A stretch of DNA of 64,000 nucleotides, taken from contig OY744471.1 of NCBI GenBank assembly GCA_963556145.1, positions 2,287,590 to 2,351,589 on the forward strand. Reading direction: 5' to 3'. Every line of letters starts with the position of its first letter. The stretch's first letter is position 1. Origin of the DNA: Hygrocybe punicea. Taxonomy: Eukaryota; Basidiomycota; Agaricomycetes; Agaricales; Hygrophoraceae. The notes beneath the pieces are model-generated. The model was not told where the DNA came from and ran no database searches. It saw only the letters and a list, made by a program, of their open reading frames with translations. The position numbers and the translations under genes are program-made. Shown piece by piece: positions 34,701 through 45,365 of this stretch.

Positions 34701-37700
34701 ATCCACCATCATATAATTGTTCCATTAATTGTCAATATTACAACAAAAGATCAACATGGTGGCAAAGGTTTCAAGATGTTGTAGATGATCTTTTATTGCG
34801 ATTAAATGTACATAACAGGCATGATGGCAAAAAAAAGCCATATTGTCTTAATTCGAAAGGTGAATGTAAACGACGATTTCCCCGTGATATCTTTCAACAA
34901 ACCTTTGTAGAACCTAACACTGGTGCTCTCAACCTCAAGCATGGTGAACCTTGGATGAACACGGTGACACCCGAAGTTACATATATGCTACGATGCAATT
35001 CTGATGTGACCAGCTTATTATCAGGTACTGCTATAAAGGCCATAGTTGCATACATAACAGATTATATTACAAAATTCTCCTTGAAGACCTATAGCATTTT
35101 TGAAGTGATAAAAAGTATTTTTGATAAGAATTCCGAAATGATTGGTGGCGACCTGAAAAGAAAAGACAAAGTCAGAAAGCTGTTTACACAAATAGTCAAT
35201 TCACTCACCTCCAAAATGGAAATTGGTGCTCCAATGGCTTCATTATATGTCCTTGGAAATCCTGATCACTACACCAGTCATAAATTCGTGCCATTCTTTT
35301 GGAGATCTTATGTTAAAGAGGTTATCAGTGCATGGTCTGATGAAGAAATTCCTAATATATGTGAAGACCAAAATAATGCACAAAAGGTTGTTATGGGTAA
35401 GAATAATGGCGCATACATTGGACTTTCCAAAGTAAATAATTATATGTTCAGACCCGCCTTGTATGATAATGTATCACTGTATGACTGGATACGTCTTGCC
35501 ACTATGGAACCAAAGAAAAGATGCACCAAAACAAAGACCAAAAGGGCCAGAAAAGAACCAGTGCAAAACCAAATTTTTGACAATCTAGGCTGTGATGATT
35601 TGTCTGACTCTTGCACTGAACCTACTAATGTTGACTATTCCAGTGATGACAACTTGTCTGATGTCGTTGATAATGATATACTCATGGAGATAGATGAAAT
35701 TCCAAAACCTGATAGTTTGAATAGACATGCAGGCACAGAAATAGCTGATAAAACAAATGAAGTTGATCTTAATAAATTGACAAAATTTGAAAATGATTAT
35801 ACTTTACATCCCAATCATCCACAATATCTTACCCACCATGCCAAAATGAAAGGGGATGATCCTTTCATAGTTTCTAATTTTATTCCAAACACTTTGCCAA
35901 GGGCTGACTGTGGTGATCGAGAATATTATTGTTGTACAATGTTAACGTTTTTCAAGCCATGGAGAAGTGGCAAAGAACTCAAATGTAAATTTCAAACATG
36001 GGACAATGCTTTCACAAATTATAAGTTTTCTAAAAGACAGCTTGAAATCATGAAATACTTTGGTCTGCGATATGAGTGTCTTGATGCAAGAGATGATTTC
36101 TCTGCTAAACGTCAAAAGAATAATACTGAAGATATCAAATATTCATGGGCTACTTCAAACAATTTTGACGAAATGGATGACATGCACAATGCTGAACTAG
36201 CATGTAATGGAGATGATTTCAATGATACTCTTGATGAAAATACAGACACAGAATTACTTGTGACACTTGGTTATAAGGGATAAAAAAGAAAGGATGAAAT
36301 GCTAATAATAGCTGAAAGAACCATGAAAAGGGCAGGATGGCTTGATAACTGTATTGATGGTATCCCAGATATAGGACCATTAATACCTCTAGAACCCTCT
36401 GTAACACAATCAGCAAAATTATGGAGAGCCATGGTCCTTGTCAAGAAAAAGGAAATCATTGAAGAACGAAATAAAAATTTGCCATCAAAGACAGGAACCA
36501 TAACTAAATTGTCAAATTTTCAATATAATAATGTCAAAATAGTCGATGCAGCATATATCCACCACATGTTTATTCCTGCGAACAAAGCTGATCTTCATCT
36601 AATTGATATAACTATCAATGATTTCAAATTGAATACAGACCAAAAAAGAGCATTTCATATTATTGCCAATCACTCTACCTTGATTAACAGTTCCAAGAAA
36701 CCATGCATGTATCTTGGTGGTATGGCAGGCACTGGAAAATCACAAGTAATCAAAGCATTGATTTGTTTTTTTGGTAAACACAACCAGAGTCATCAGTTTT
36801 TGGTTCTTGCTCCAACTAGTGGTACTGCTGCCCTTGTAAATGGATCTACATATCACTCCATTCTTGGAATTAATCATGGAGGATCATCTCGTTCCCTTGC
36901 ACAAGTCCATGCCAATCTTGATGGTGTGGATTACATTTTCATTGATGAAGTATCAATGTTATCCTACAGAGATATGTATAAAATCAGTGCTCAATGTGCA
37001 AAAGCACGTGCCATTTATGATGAACCCTTTGGTGGCATTAATATGATATTTGCTGGGGATTTTGCCCAACTTCCACCAGCTATAAGTGGTGCTCCTTTGT
37101 ATTCTGGAACCGTTGGAGTCCAAATCAATTCCAGTCAAACTATACCAAATCAGGAAGCTGCTATAGGCAAAGCTCTTTGGCATCAGATTACAACAGTTGT
37201 TATATTATGTGAAAATATGAGACAAACCAATCAGTCAAAAGAAGATGTCCAACTGAGACAGGCATTGGAAAACATGAGATACAAAGCATGTACTCAAGAA
37301 GATATTGCATTTCTTCGTACTCGCATCGCAGGAAAAGGTCCAAATGATCCAAAATTAGCCCAAAAGAAATTCAGGAATGTATCAGTTGTAACTGCATTGA
37401 ATGCACAAAAAGACAAAATCAATGAACTTGGTATTCAACGTTTTGCTGCTGAAAATAAAAGACCATTAACATCATTTTATTCCATAGACAAATGGAATGA
37501 TCCTACTAGTTCCAATAGCAAAAGAAAATCTCATTACATGTCAACAATTTTGGATCCTATTCGACACACAAAGATATTGGAACCTTCACTCCAAAAGCTA
37601 CTTTGGAGCCAACCACATGCATCATCCTCTGATCATATACCAGGAAGATTGGACTTATGTGTAGGCATGCCTGTGATGCTGAGAAACAATGATGTGACGG

Positions 37701-38550
37701 AGTGCTGCATTACCAAAGGAGCAGAGGGCATGGTTGTGGGTTGCCAGAGTGCAATAGGTCCAGAACAACAAACTGTACTGGACACTTTATTTGTCAGATT
37801 ATTGAATCCTCCAAAAGAAATTAACATAGAAGGACTTCCTGAAAATGTGGTGCCAATTACAAAACATGTCACTTCCACCATGTGCTCATTACCCAATGAT
37901 GATGTGATATCTTTGTCAAGAGAACAAGTGTTAGACTACCTAATTTTGCAATGACTGATTATGCATGTCAAGGACATACTCGTCCTAACAATGTAGTTGA
38001 CCTCAGTAGTTGTAGAAACCACCAATCCTATTATACTTGCTTATCAAGAAGTGCTTCTGCAGCAGGAACTATCATCATGCAAGGCTTTGATCCTAAAGTA
38101 ATTACAGGTGGTGCTTCTGGATATCTCAGGCAAGAATTCAGGGAATTAGAACTGCTTGATGAGATTCCCAAACTGAAATATCAAGGACTCTTACCAGACC
38201 ATGTCAAGGGAGATCAGCGAAATTCTATCATTGATCAATTTAGAAAATGGAAAGGAAAGTCATATATTCCAAAAAACATTCATCATGCTATTGCATGGAA
38301 AGCCACGGAGCAACTAAATCAATACACAACACAGCCCTCTCCATGGCAATTAATTAAACCTATGAACAAAAATCAAAAGGCAGATTTCAGAAACCTCAAC
38401 TTTGTTCCTGCAAAAGGAACTGTTCCAATCACTGTCACTCATAAAAATTCCACAGCCAATGTATTGCAAAATAAAAAACGAAAATTAGAACAACTTGTAA
38501 GTTCATCTTCCATAGTGAAAAAAGACGAAAAACAAGTACTATTGAATTAA
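31577..38550 (+). pseudogene. Helitron-2 RepHel gene (HUH Rep plus PIF1 helicase), frame-broken
   Basis: The first open segment (31577-36283) covers the N-terminal zinc-finger-like region (ESGCAMCGQL, CKPCVL) and the Rep domain with HUH motif HLHMLLW (near 34480) and the tyrosine pair in AYITDYITK (near 35050). After an in-frame TAA at 36281 it continues in the same frame (36299-37954) with PIF1 motifs: GGMAGTGKS (Walker A, near 36715), DEVSM (Walker B), GDFAQLPP and GMPVMLRNN. A frameshift near 37930 precedes LPNFAMTDYACQGHTRP (37951-38550), the last helicase motifs. The protein is thus split into three frames. Helitron-3 carries exactly the same breaks. The first roughly 90 codons of the first segment lie in flanking DNA. 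Confidence 0.88.
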
Positions 38551-39423
38551 ATGAACCAAAAGGGTTTATATGGGATGCGCAAGATTGGAGCTGTGCTTAC
38601 GATTCACTCTTATAATATTACTAGCAATATGGAATGAAGATCCATCAAGTTGGAACAAAAGATTCAATAGCATCAATGAAATATTAAAGATTTTGAGCTT
38701 AGGATTCAAACAATCAAAGAATAACACAACAGATTTAGAAACAGTTAGAAATACAATCAGATATTTATTGCATCAAGATAAACCCGAAATATTTCCTTAT
38801 GGTCAAGTTGGTATTGCCATAAGTGATTTAGCTTATTATATAATGAAGCCAAATAAAGCAATGACTTCATCTTGTCTTAAATGTATGAATTGTGAAAACA
38901 TAATCCTTCTGGAAAATGATAGATGTGATGCCACTTTTCATTGTCCATATTCATTTTCTGGAACAATCTCAGCATATCTTGCTCAAATCATAGTCAATAG
39001 ACAACAACATAAATGTCAATTGTGTCGGGGAGAGGTTATAAAATTCATTACATTCAATAAGATTCCTCCTCTAATCATGTTTACAATTGACTCTATTGAG
39101 AATTTAATAGTGAGTCAAATTATAAACATGTCAATTGATGAGATATTCACCACCTATACACTGAGAGGAATTGTGTACTTTGGTCATGCACATTTTACTG
39201 TTCGCTTATTTGTTAACAGTATGGTATGGTTTCATGATGGTATGTTAACAAAATCAATTTGTATTAATGAAGAAAACATAGATAACTTCTCAAACATGGA
39301 TTTATTGTCACAAAATGGTAATAATGCTGTACTATTTGTGTATGCACAATTTTAATATTTGTTTTTATTTCAAAAAAGGGATGAGTAACATGCCATGCAA
39401 AGCAACGGCCCACACCCCACTAG
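31780..39423 (+). mobile_element. Helitron-2, full-length-looking rolling-circle transposon
   Basis: The 3' end is canonical: hairpin GCCATGCAAAGCAACGGC, spacer, CTAG at 39420-39423, then T. The 5' boundary is not resolved; homology to the block 2 flank continues to about 31775, so the element starts between there and about 32280. The 3' end abuts a Helitron-1-type 5' fragment. It encodes RepHel and a cysteine-peptidase-like module, both with broken frames. Confidence 0.85.
38551..39355 (+). pseudogene. Helitron-2 C-terminal cysteine-peptidase-like module with zinc-binding Cys pairs
   Basis: In one frame the sequence reads FIWDAQDWSCAYDSLL, a papain/USP-like nucleophile-Cys motif. The following segment continues only after a frame change (LLAIWNEDPSSWNKRF). 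Next come two Cys pairs (CLKCMNC, CQLCRG) and HFTVRLFV/WFHDG, which may give the catalytic His. The order Cys box, zinc fingers, His box resembles ubiquitin-specific or OTU-like peptidase domains fused to fungal Helitron proteins. The same frame change is present at 58443-57658 in Helitron-3. Confidence 0.6.
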
Positions 39424-39938
39424 TAATACTGCTGTAGCATGGAACTTGGATGACTTTACCATCTTGCTGAGATGGAATATTATCAATGTAGGAAAATGCC
39501 AGGTTAGGATACCTGTGCAGATCCATAACAAGACATATGGAGATTGATTCAACTGTTGAGACAGAGAAGACAATACACTAGATGGTCTGGGTAAAGAGAA
39601 CAATGCACAGAAGTTTTCATGCTGAGATAATAACAAACCCAACTGTCTGGGTAGAGAAAAATACAAACCCAACTTGTCTGGGCAGAGAGAAACACAAACC
39701 CAACTGTCTGGGCAGAGAAAAATACAAACCAAACCTGTCTGGGCTGAGAGACGGACAAACCCAATGGTTTGAACAGGCTGAATCCGCTCCAACCCTGAAA
39801 AGTAATACCTAACCATTCCATAGGATGAAAGGCCTCAATTGATTGAATAGATGTAGAAGTAGTTGGCTTTACTTACCGAAACCCTTCCAAAGCAATTGAC
39901 TAGTTCCAGCCAAGATTTTACCGAATTTTCCATCTGAT
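39424..39938 (-). mobile_element. 5' fragment of a Helitron-1-type element, inserted in the copia RNase H
   Basis: Homologous to 6850-7443, including the 30-bp minisatellite (about four units, 39640-39755) and the terminal TCAGATGGAAAATTCGG. At 39938|39939 copia codons (GYVFII on the minus strand) stop and the element starts with TC after A, as expected for a Helitron 5' end. The left side is cut exactly by the CTAG end of Helitron-2. Confidence 0.8.
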
Positions 39939-40196
39939 GATGAAAACGTATCCTGATGTTGACTGCGACGTGTCTTGATCACCATTCCAGTTTGCGTCCA
40001 AGTACCCATGGAAGTCCATGTCCATGTTTACATCGGATCCGTTGAACGCTAGGGCAAGGTTTCATGTCCCTTTTAGGTACCCTAAGGCTCTCTTGGCTAG
40101 GGCCCAGTGCTGTGCCTTTGGTTTTGCGCTGTACCTCCCTATGATGCCAGTGGTATATGCTAAGTCCAGTTGGGTGCCGAGTGTCAACCACATCAA
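39939..40196 (-). pseudogene. copia RNase H remnant
   Basis: Reads LMWLTLGTQLDLAYTTGIIG, KPKAQHWALAKRALGYLKGT, a stop, then GYLDANWNGDQDTSQSTSGY and VFII. These are the connection and RNase H motifs of copia. It joins in frame to the RT fragment (YQSIVGS) when the 40197-41646 element is removed. Confidence 0.88.
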
Positions 40197-41646
40197 CTTG
40201 TTTAGTGGGCCAGTGCTACGCATGGCATGAACGAGTTCTTTTTTCCCCCTTCCGACTTCCATGATGAAGTGAGCAATAAGATTAAGTTGCATAAAGCATT
40301 TTACATATAGTATGAGACATATAGCATATATTATATATTGCAAATTGTTCTAATGAGTCCACCTCACACCTCAGCAACATAAAAAGTAGACAAAATAAAA
40401 CTACATAGTGGATCTTTAGTCTTCATCAACCTTCTTGCTTACTGTTATGTCTGCTGTGCTGTATCATCTTGTAATATTCTCAGCCATAAAAGAAATGTTC
40501 AAGGAGCAACAGGTCAACTGCCAAACATAACTGTCTCCTAAACAGTATAATAACAATTGACTTATATTTTCTCAACCTACTTCTCCATGACCTTGAATGC
40601 TGTACAACAGATGAGTCATCAATATGAAGACTACTGTACTTGTTAAGTGGGCTAATATTGCACATAGCATAAACAAGTCTGTTTTCTTTCATTTTATTTG
40701 TATGATTGTTACTCACATTAATAAGTGATTAATATACAATTAACATATAAGATAATGTGCGATATCACATTGAATTTTATGTTTGAAGTAAAAATAATAG
40801 TGAATAATCAGAAATAAGCTCATTTCTGCTTATATGGCTGATATTTCCATATATAGTAATAGTGGTCACATGTGACTGTGACTCATGTGATCAGCTCAAA
40901 ATTTAGGGTATATAGTGTAAAATTGCCTTATATGGTTAGACTGGTCACATGTGACTGTCACCATTGCGATCAGTAAAAGATTTGCTATACAATATCAGAA
41001 ATTGCCTTATATGATTAGAGTGGTCACATGTGACTGTCACATCTTGCCCGAAATGGTTATATTAGTCAGCAGTTCAATTTTCAGCTGATTCTGATAAGAA
41101 TTGAGGCTAGTATAAATATTTTGAATATAATTGCATTTGTGTAATAAGGTTAGTATGCGATTTAGCATATATTATACAAACTTACCATATTTGGTTAGAC
41201 TGGTCACATGTGACTATCACTGTTGAGATCAGCATAAAATTTGGTATATAATATCAGAAATTACCTTATATGGTTAGATTGGTCACATGTGACTGTCACA
41301 CCTTGCCCGAAATGGTTATCTTAGTCAGCAGTTCAAATTTCAGCTGATTCTGAGAAGAAATGAAGTCAGTATGAATATTTTGAATATAATTAGAAGGTAG
41401 TTTGTATTTTCTGAGACAACCCATATTTGGATGCTTATGTAAGCTTGTCCACACATGGCCCCAACTGCATCTTATTTTCCAGTATTAGAAGTAGAATCAT
41501 ATCTCTTGCACAAAAAAATTCTGTCTATAGGCGATCAACTTTATTAATTAATCAATCAATTAATTAATTAATTAATTAATTACGAACCCTCACTGAACCA
41601 GGTCTGATAAAGAACGAGTCTTTTAATAAATTAAAAGAACTCGTAA
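40197..41646 (-). mobile_element. Helitron-like non-autonomous element (1,450 bp) in copia, A|T insertion
   Basis: Minus orientation: 5' TTACGAGTTCTTTTAATTTA, 3' CCCACTAAACAAG, with the same 3' hairpin as the 12090-15320 element. Removing it restores GTG GGC TCA TTG ATG (V-G-S-L-M of copia), so it sits between A and T with no duplication. A second, diverged 3' hairpin lies inside (near 40636), where GCCA/TGGC is replaced by the compensating pair GCTA/TAGC. The interior is AT-rich and non-coding. Confidence 0.78.
40860..41400. repeat. Tandem repeats with the palindrome GTCACATGTGAC
   Basis: GGTCACATGTGACT occurs five times (about 40864, 40949, 41022, 41203, 41281). A longer unit of about 260 bp, including CTTGCCCGAAATGGTTAT and TCAGCTGATTCTGA, is repeated twice. 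It lies inside the 1,450-bp element. Confidence 0.85.
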
Positions 41647-42993
41647 TGAGCCCACGATGCTCTGGTATGTGACCTCCCCTTCCCCCATTTTCATGGTTTT
41701 AATTATGGAGTCGCTGAGTGGGTCGTCCACAGATGGTCGCACTTTGGGATCCATGGGTGTGAAGACTGGTTTACAGTCTGCCATTCTGAAGTGTTTGAGT
41801 ACTGTGTCAATGTATTGATGTTGGGATAAGGAGATCATGCGTAGTTTGCGGTTTCTTTTAATTTGCATCCCGAGGATGAAGCTTGCCTGGCTGAGGTCGT
41901 GCATCTTGTATGTATTGGATAGTAGACATTTCACCCTATTCATGAGTGCTCGTGAGGCTGCTGCGAGGAGTAGGGCATCCATGTATACCACCAGGAAGCA
42001 CAGTTCTCCTTTGTCCTTGTAGACGTATAGGCATGTCTCGGCACTTAGATGGGTGAATTTCATTTCGCCGAGCTTTTGGTCTAGGGTTTTATTCCATACG
42101 CGCCCGGCCTGTTTGAGCCCATAAAGGGAGCGGAGTAGGTGCCAGCAGTGTCCGGGTTTAATGTCCACTTCATCTGGCGGCAACATGTAAAGTTCTTCCT
42201 CCAGTTCTCCGTTTAGGTAGGCCCCAGTTACGTCCATTTGGTCGAGTTCTAGGTCGTACTTGGTGGCTAGCGATACGATGATGCGGACGGATTCCAGGTT
42301 CGCGACGGGGGCGAAGACCTCATTGTAGTCTACGCCTTCCTTTTGGGCGAAGTCTCGTATGATGATCCGGACTTTGTGTCGTGTAATGTTTCCGTTTCCG
42401 TCGAATTTTAGATGTAGTGTAGCCTTAGACATGAATGGCGTGACGCCCTCCGGTATTGGGACCTCTTCATATACGTTGTTTGACTTTAGGTTTTCTAGCT
42501 CGTCGAGGAGTGCGTCTTGCCATTTGGTGCCATCCAGGCCCTTTAGGGCTTCTTTCAGTGAGACCAGGAGGTTGTCATTGGACGGTCCGGTGTTGCTTAG
42601 TCCGGCGAAGTGTACGTCGTCCGCGAAGTCATCGTAGTCCTCGTCGATTTGAACATTGGCTGGGATTTCTGGTTCGCTCTCTTTGGCTTTCATTTTCCCT
42701 TTTTTGGCTAGCCTTTTCGCTTCATGTTCGAGCATTCGGTGTAGTTTTTGTTGTTGTTCTTTGTGTACCTTTTTGTCGTATTCCGCATTTCTGTTGGCTG
42801 GGTTTCGGTCACGCATGCTTTTGCATGTCCCTCCCACTTTCCTTGCTGGTTTGTGGGCATGTATTGTTTCTTCCATTCGCGTTCTGTCTGGGGCGCAGTT
42901 GTTGGACGTGGGATCTGTGACGTCGTGTCTCGCATTTTGTTGCTGGTTTTGGTTGCACTTGGTGCGTGGGGCACTGGTGATGCTTGTCGCGGC
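41647..42993 (-). pseudogene. copia reverse transcriptase fragment, catalytic Asp changed
   Basis: RNA-dependent DNA polymerase domain. Motifs on the minus strand: HKVRIIIRDFAQKEGVDYNE, QMDVTGAYLNGELEEELYML, LYGLKQAGRVWNK, then VVYMDALLLAA where copia elements normally have YVDD. The second Asp of the active site is Ala, so the enzyme would be dead. It ends at YQSIVGS because of the Helitron-like insertion. Its upstream end is fused to the hAT-type MITE at 42993. Confidence 0.9.
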
Positions 42994-44091
42994 TAGTGTT
43001 GCCGAAGTCTGGTTTGGTCCAGTTTTCGGCCTTTTTGGCTGAACCGAAAACCGGACCCTCGGTTCAGTTCGGCCCCCCCGCTGAACCAGAACCGGAACCG
43101 CATGGAACCGTTCCATGCGATCCGGTCTGCGTTCTGATGCGGTTTGAACCGCGAACCACCTTCCTTCACCCTCAAATTTCCTCGCAAGCCGCAGCACCAC
43201 GTCAATTGACGTGGGCCTGGGGTTGCGAGGAGTTGGGAGGGTGGGGAGGAAGGGGGGGACCGCCTGCTGCCGTGGGTGCTGCGTCGCTGCCGGCGCCGTT
43301 GTTGCAACTGCTGCCGTTGCCGCTGCTGCTGCTGCTGCTGCTGCTGCCGCTGCCGCTGCTGCTGTGCTGCTGCTGCTGCTGCCGTTGTTGCCGCTGCCGT
43401 TTTCGTTGCCGCCATGGCTGCTGCCACTGCTGCTGGGGTTGCCGTGGGGCTGCTGCCACGTCCACGCTTGTGGGCGTCATGGAGCTGTGGGGGGTAAGTA
43501 TAGATAAATAAGTGAAAAATCAAAAATAAAAGGCGATGTATCTTAGCAGCGGGGGTGGGCGCACCACTCCCCGCTGTGTTCCGTTCTCGCTACGGTCCCT
43601 GGTTCCCATCGTGGGCGTGGTGTGGGCGTGGGCATGGTGTTGGCGTGTGGTTTTGGCATGGGCGCGGGCAGGCGAGGGTGAGGGCATGGGCATGGGTGTG
43701 GGTCGTGGGGGGCTTCTTTGTGTAAGAAAATGTCAGTAAAGTATGAAATAAACTAACTACTTACCAGTGTTGCTGTTACTGTTCATTGCTGTTGTGGTTG
43801 AGTCGAATCCACGTGCATTCGCGTGAATGTTTAAGGTCACATGACCCAAGTTCTCGCGAGTTCATACACAAAAAATTAACATAAAAATTGAATATTCTAG
43901 TATCTACCTACAATGAGTTCACGGTTTGGACCCGGTTCCAAGCCGTTCAGAAATTTCTGAAGGGCCCTGAACCCCACACCGGACCCGCGGTTCAGTTCAG
44001 CCAAAGTTGCTGAACTTGGACTGAACTTAGGGTTCGGTTCGGGGTTTGAACCAGGTTCGGATCGGTTCCGAACCGGACTTCGTCAACACTA
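42994..44091. mobile_element. hAT-type non-autonomous element (1,098 bp) in copia
   Basis: TAGTGTTGCCGAAGTCTGG at the left end and its near-complement at the right end (TTCGTCAACACTA). It is flanked by GTCGCGGC (42986-42993) and GCCGCGGC (44092-44099), an 8-bp duplication with one mismatch. It is the same family as 26234-27429 by termini and subterminal GGTTC/GAACC repeats. It includes a (CTG)n/(GCC)n tract at about 43270-43460. Frames inside it are composition artefacts. Confidence 0.87.
43270..43460. repeat. (GCT/GCC)n trinucleotide tract inside the hAT-type element
   Basis: Long imperfect CTG/CCG triplet run, giving poly-Ala, poly-Gln or poly-Cys frames on both strands. No gene is inferred. 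Confidence 0.9.
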
Positions 44092-45330
44092 GCCGCGGCG
44101 GTTGGTCTACGTCTTCAGCCGGGCCAACGATTAATGGTTCCCTATCGGTACCCGTCTGTGAGGCGTCATCCTCATTGTTGTCAGGTGCTATCCCTCGTGG
44201 TGCAGTTTGTGTCGAGTCGTGGCATCCGCTTCGTTCATGGGGTGGCTGAAACATGGCCTCCCACTGATCCTCGGGCTCGTTTGAGTGGTTAGTGCGTAGG
44301 TGTTCAGGCAATGTTCCGTTTTCGTCGAACTTGACATGCCTGGAGGTGAAGATGCGTTTGGTTTTGGTATCTAGTAGAAGATACGCCTTCTTCTCACACA
44401 GGTATCCGATGAGGATGCATTTAGTGGCCCTTTCGTCGAACTTTCCTTTCCGGTGCGTCTTTTGTATGAGTGCGTAGGCCGGGCAGCTGAAGGGACGGAA
44501 TAGTGAGACGTCAACCGGTCTGTCTGTTAATTTTGTGTATGGAGTCTGTCCTCCGATTCCGGACACTGGTGATCGTGCGATGAGGTGAGCTGCCGTCGCC
44601 ATGGCATACGTCCAGAAGTGTTTTGGGAGCCCAGATGCGACTAGCATGGCGATGATCTTGGTAACAAGCGTTTGGTTCACTCTCTCGGCGATGCCGTTGG
44701 ACTCAGGTGTGTCAGGTGCCGTCGTCTGGTGAAACACTCCTTCGGCCTTTAGTTTGGCTTTGAATTCTTTGCCGCCGTATTCGCTGCCTCCATCTGTGAT
44801 GAAGAAACGCGTCCAGCCTTTGCCGAATAGTACGGTGTCCATTTCGACCTTGAAGAATGCTTGCACCTCTGATTCCCATGTTTCGTATAGTTTCTCAACA
44901 TCCGATTTTCGTTTCGCAAACAGTACCCATGTATGTCTGGACCACAGGTCAACAAACGTTACCCAATATCGGTAGCCATCGTGCGATGTGGGTGTCACCG
45001 GCCCTCCCACATCGGAATGAACCATGTCAAGTGGGCCTCTCGCAATGGTTTCACTTTGCTTGAAGGGTAGCTTTTTCATCTTGCCCATGACGCAGGGCTC
45101 GCAGAATTCGGGTACGCTGGTGAGAGTGTCGACGTCCTTGATTTGTCCTTTTGCTACCATTCTTTTTAGTCGGTGCGTGCCGATGTGACCCATGCGGCGG
45201 TGTAGGGTGTTTATGTCCATGGTGAAAAGGGCGCCTGACGGACTCCCTAGGGATTGTACCTGTAGATGGTATAGTCCTTTCCGTCGTAGCACTGTCATGA
45301 TGGTGTTGCGTTTGTGTATTACGCGTCCCC
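44092..45330 (-). pseudogene. copia integrase
   Basis: DDE integrase region. It has a GAG-pre-integrase zinc finger (LHRRMGHIGTHRL, CEPCVMGK), then SDVGGP, FITDGGSEYGG and TPESNGIAERVNQTL, giving the D, D, E triad. The usual TDNGSEY has Gly in place of Asn. A frameshift and a stop (near 45332) separate it from gag/protease. The C-terminal linker is cut by the hAT-type element. Confidence 0.9.
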
Positions 45331-45365
45331 CTCATTCATCGAATATTGATATGTGTCCTGCTTTA

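Noticed and set aside
43211..43523. Ala-, Gln- or Cys-rich proteins
   Set aside because: Triplet-repeat frames on both strands inside a non-autonomous hAT-type element.
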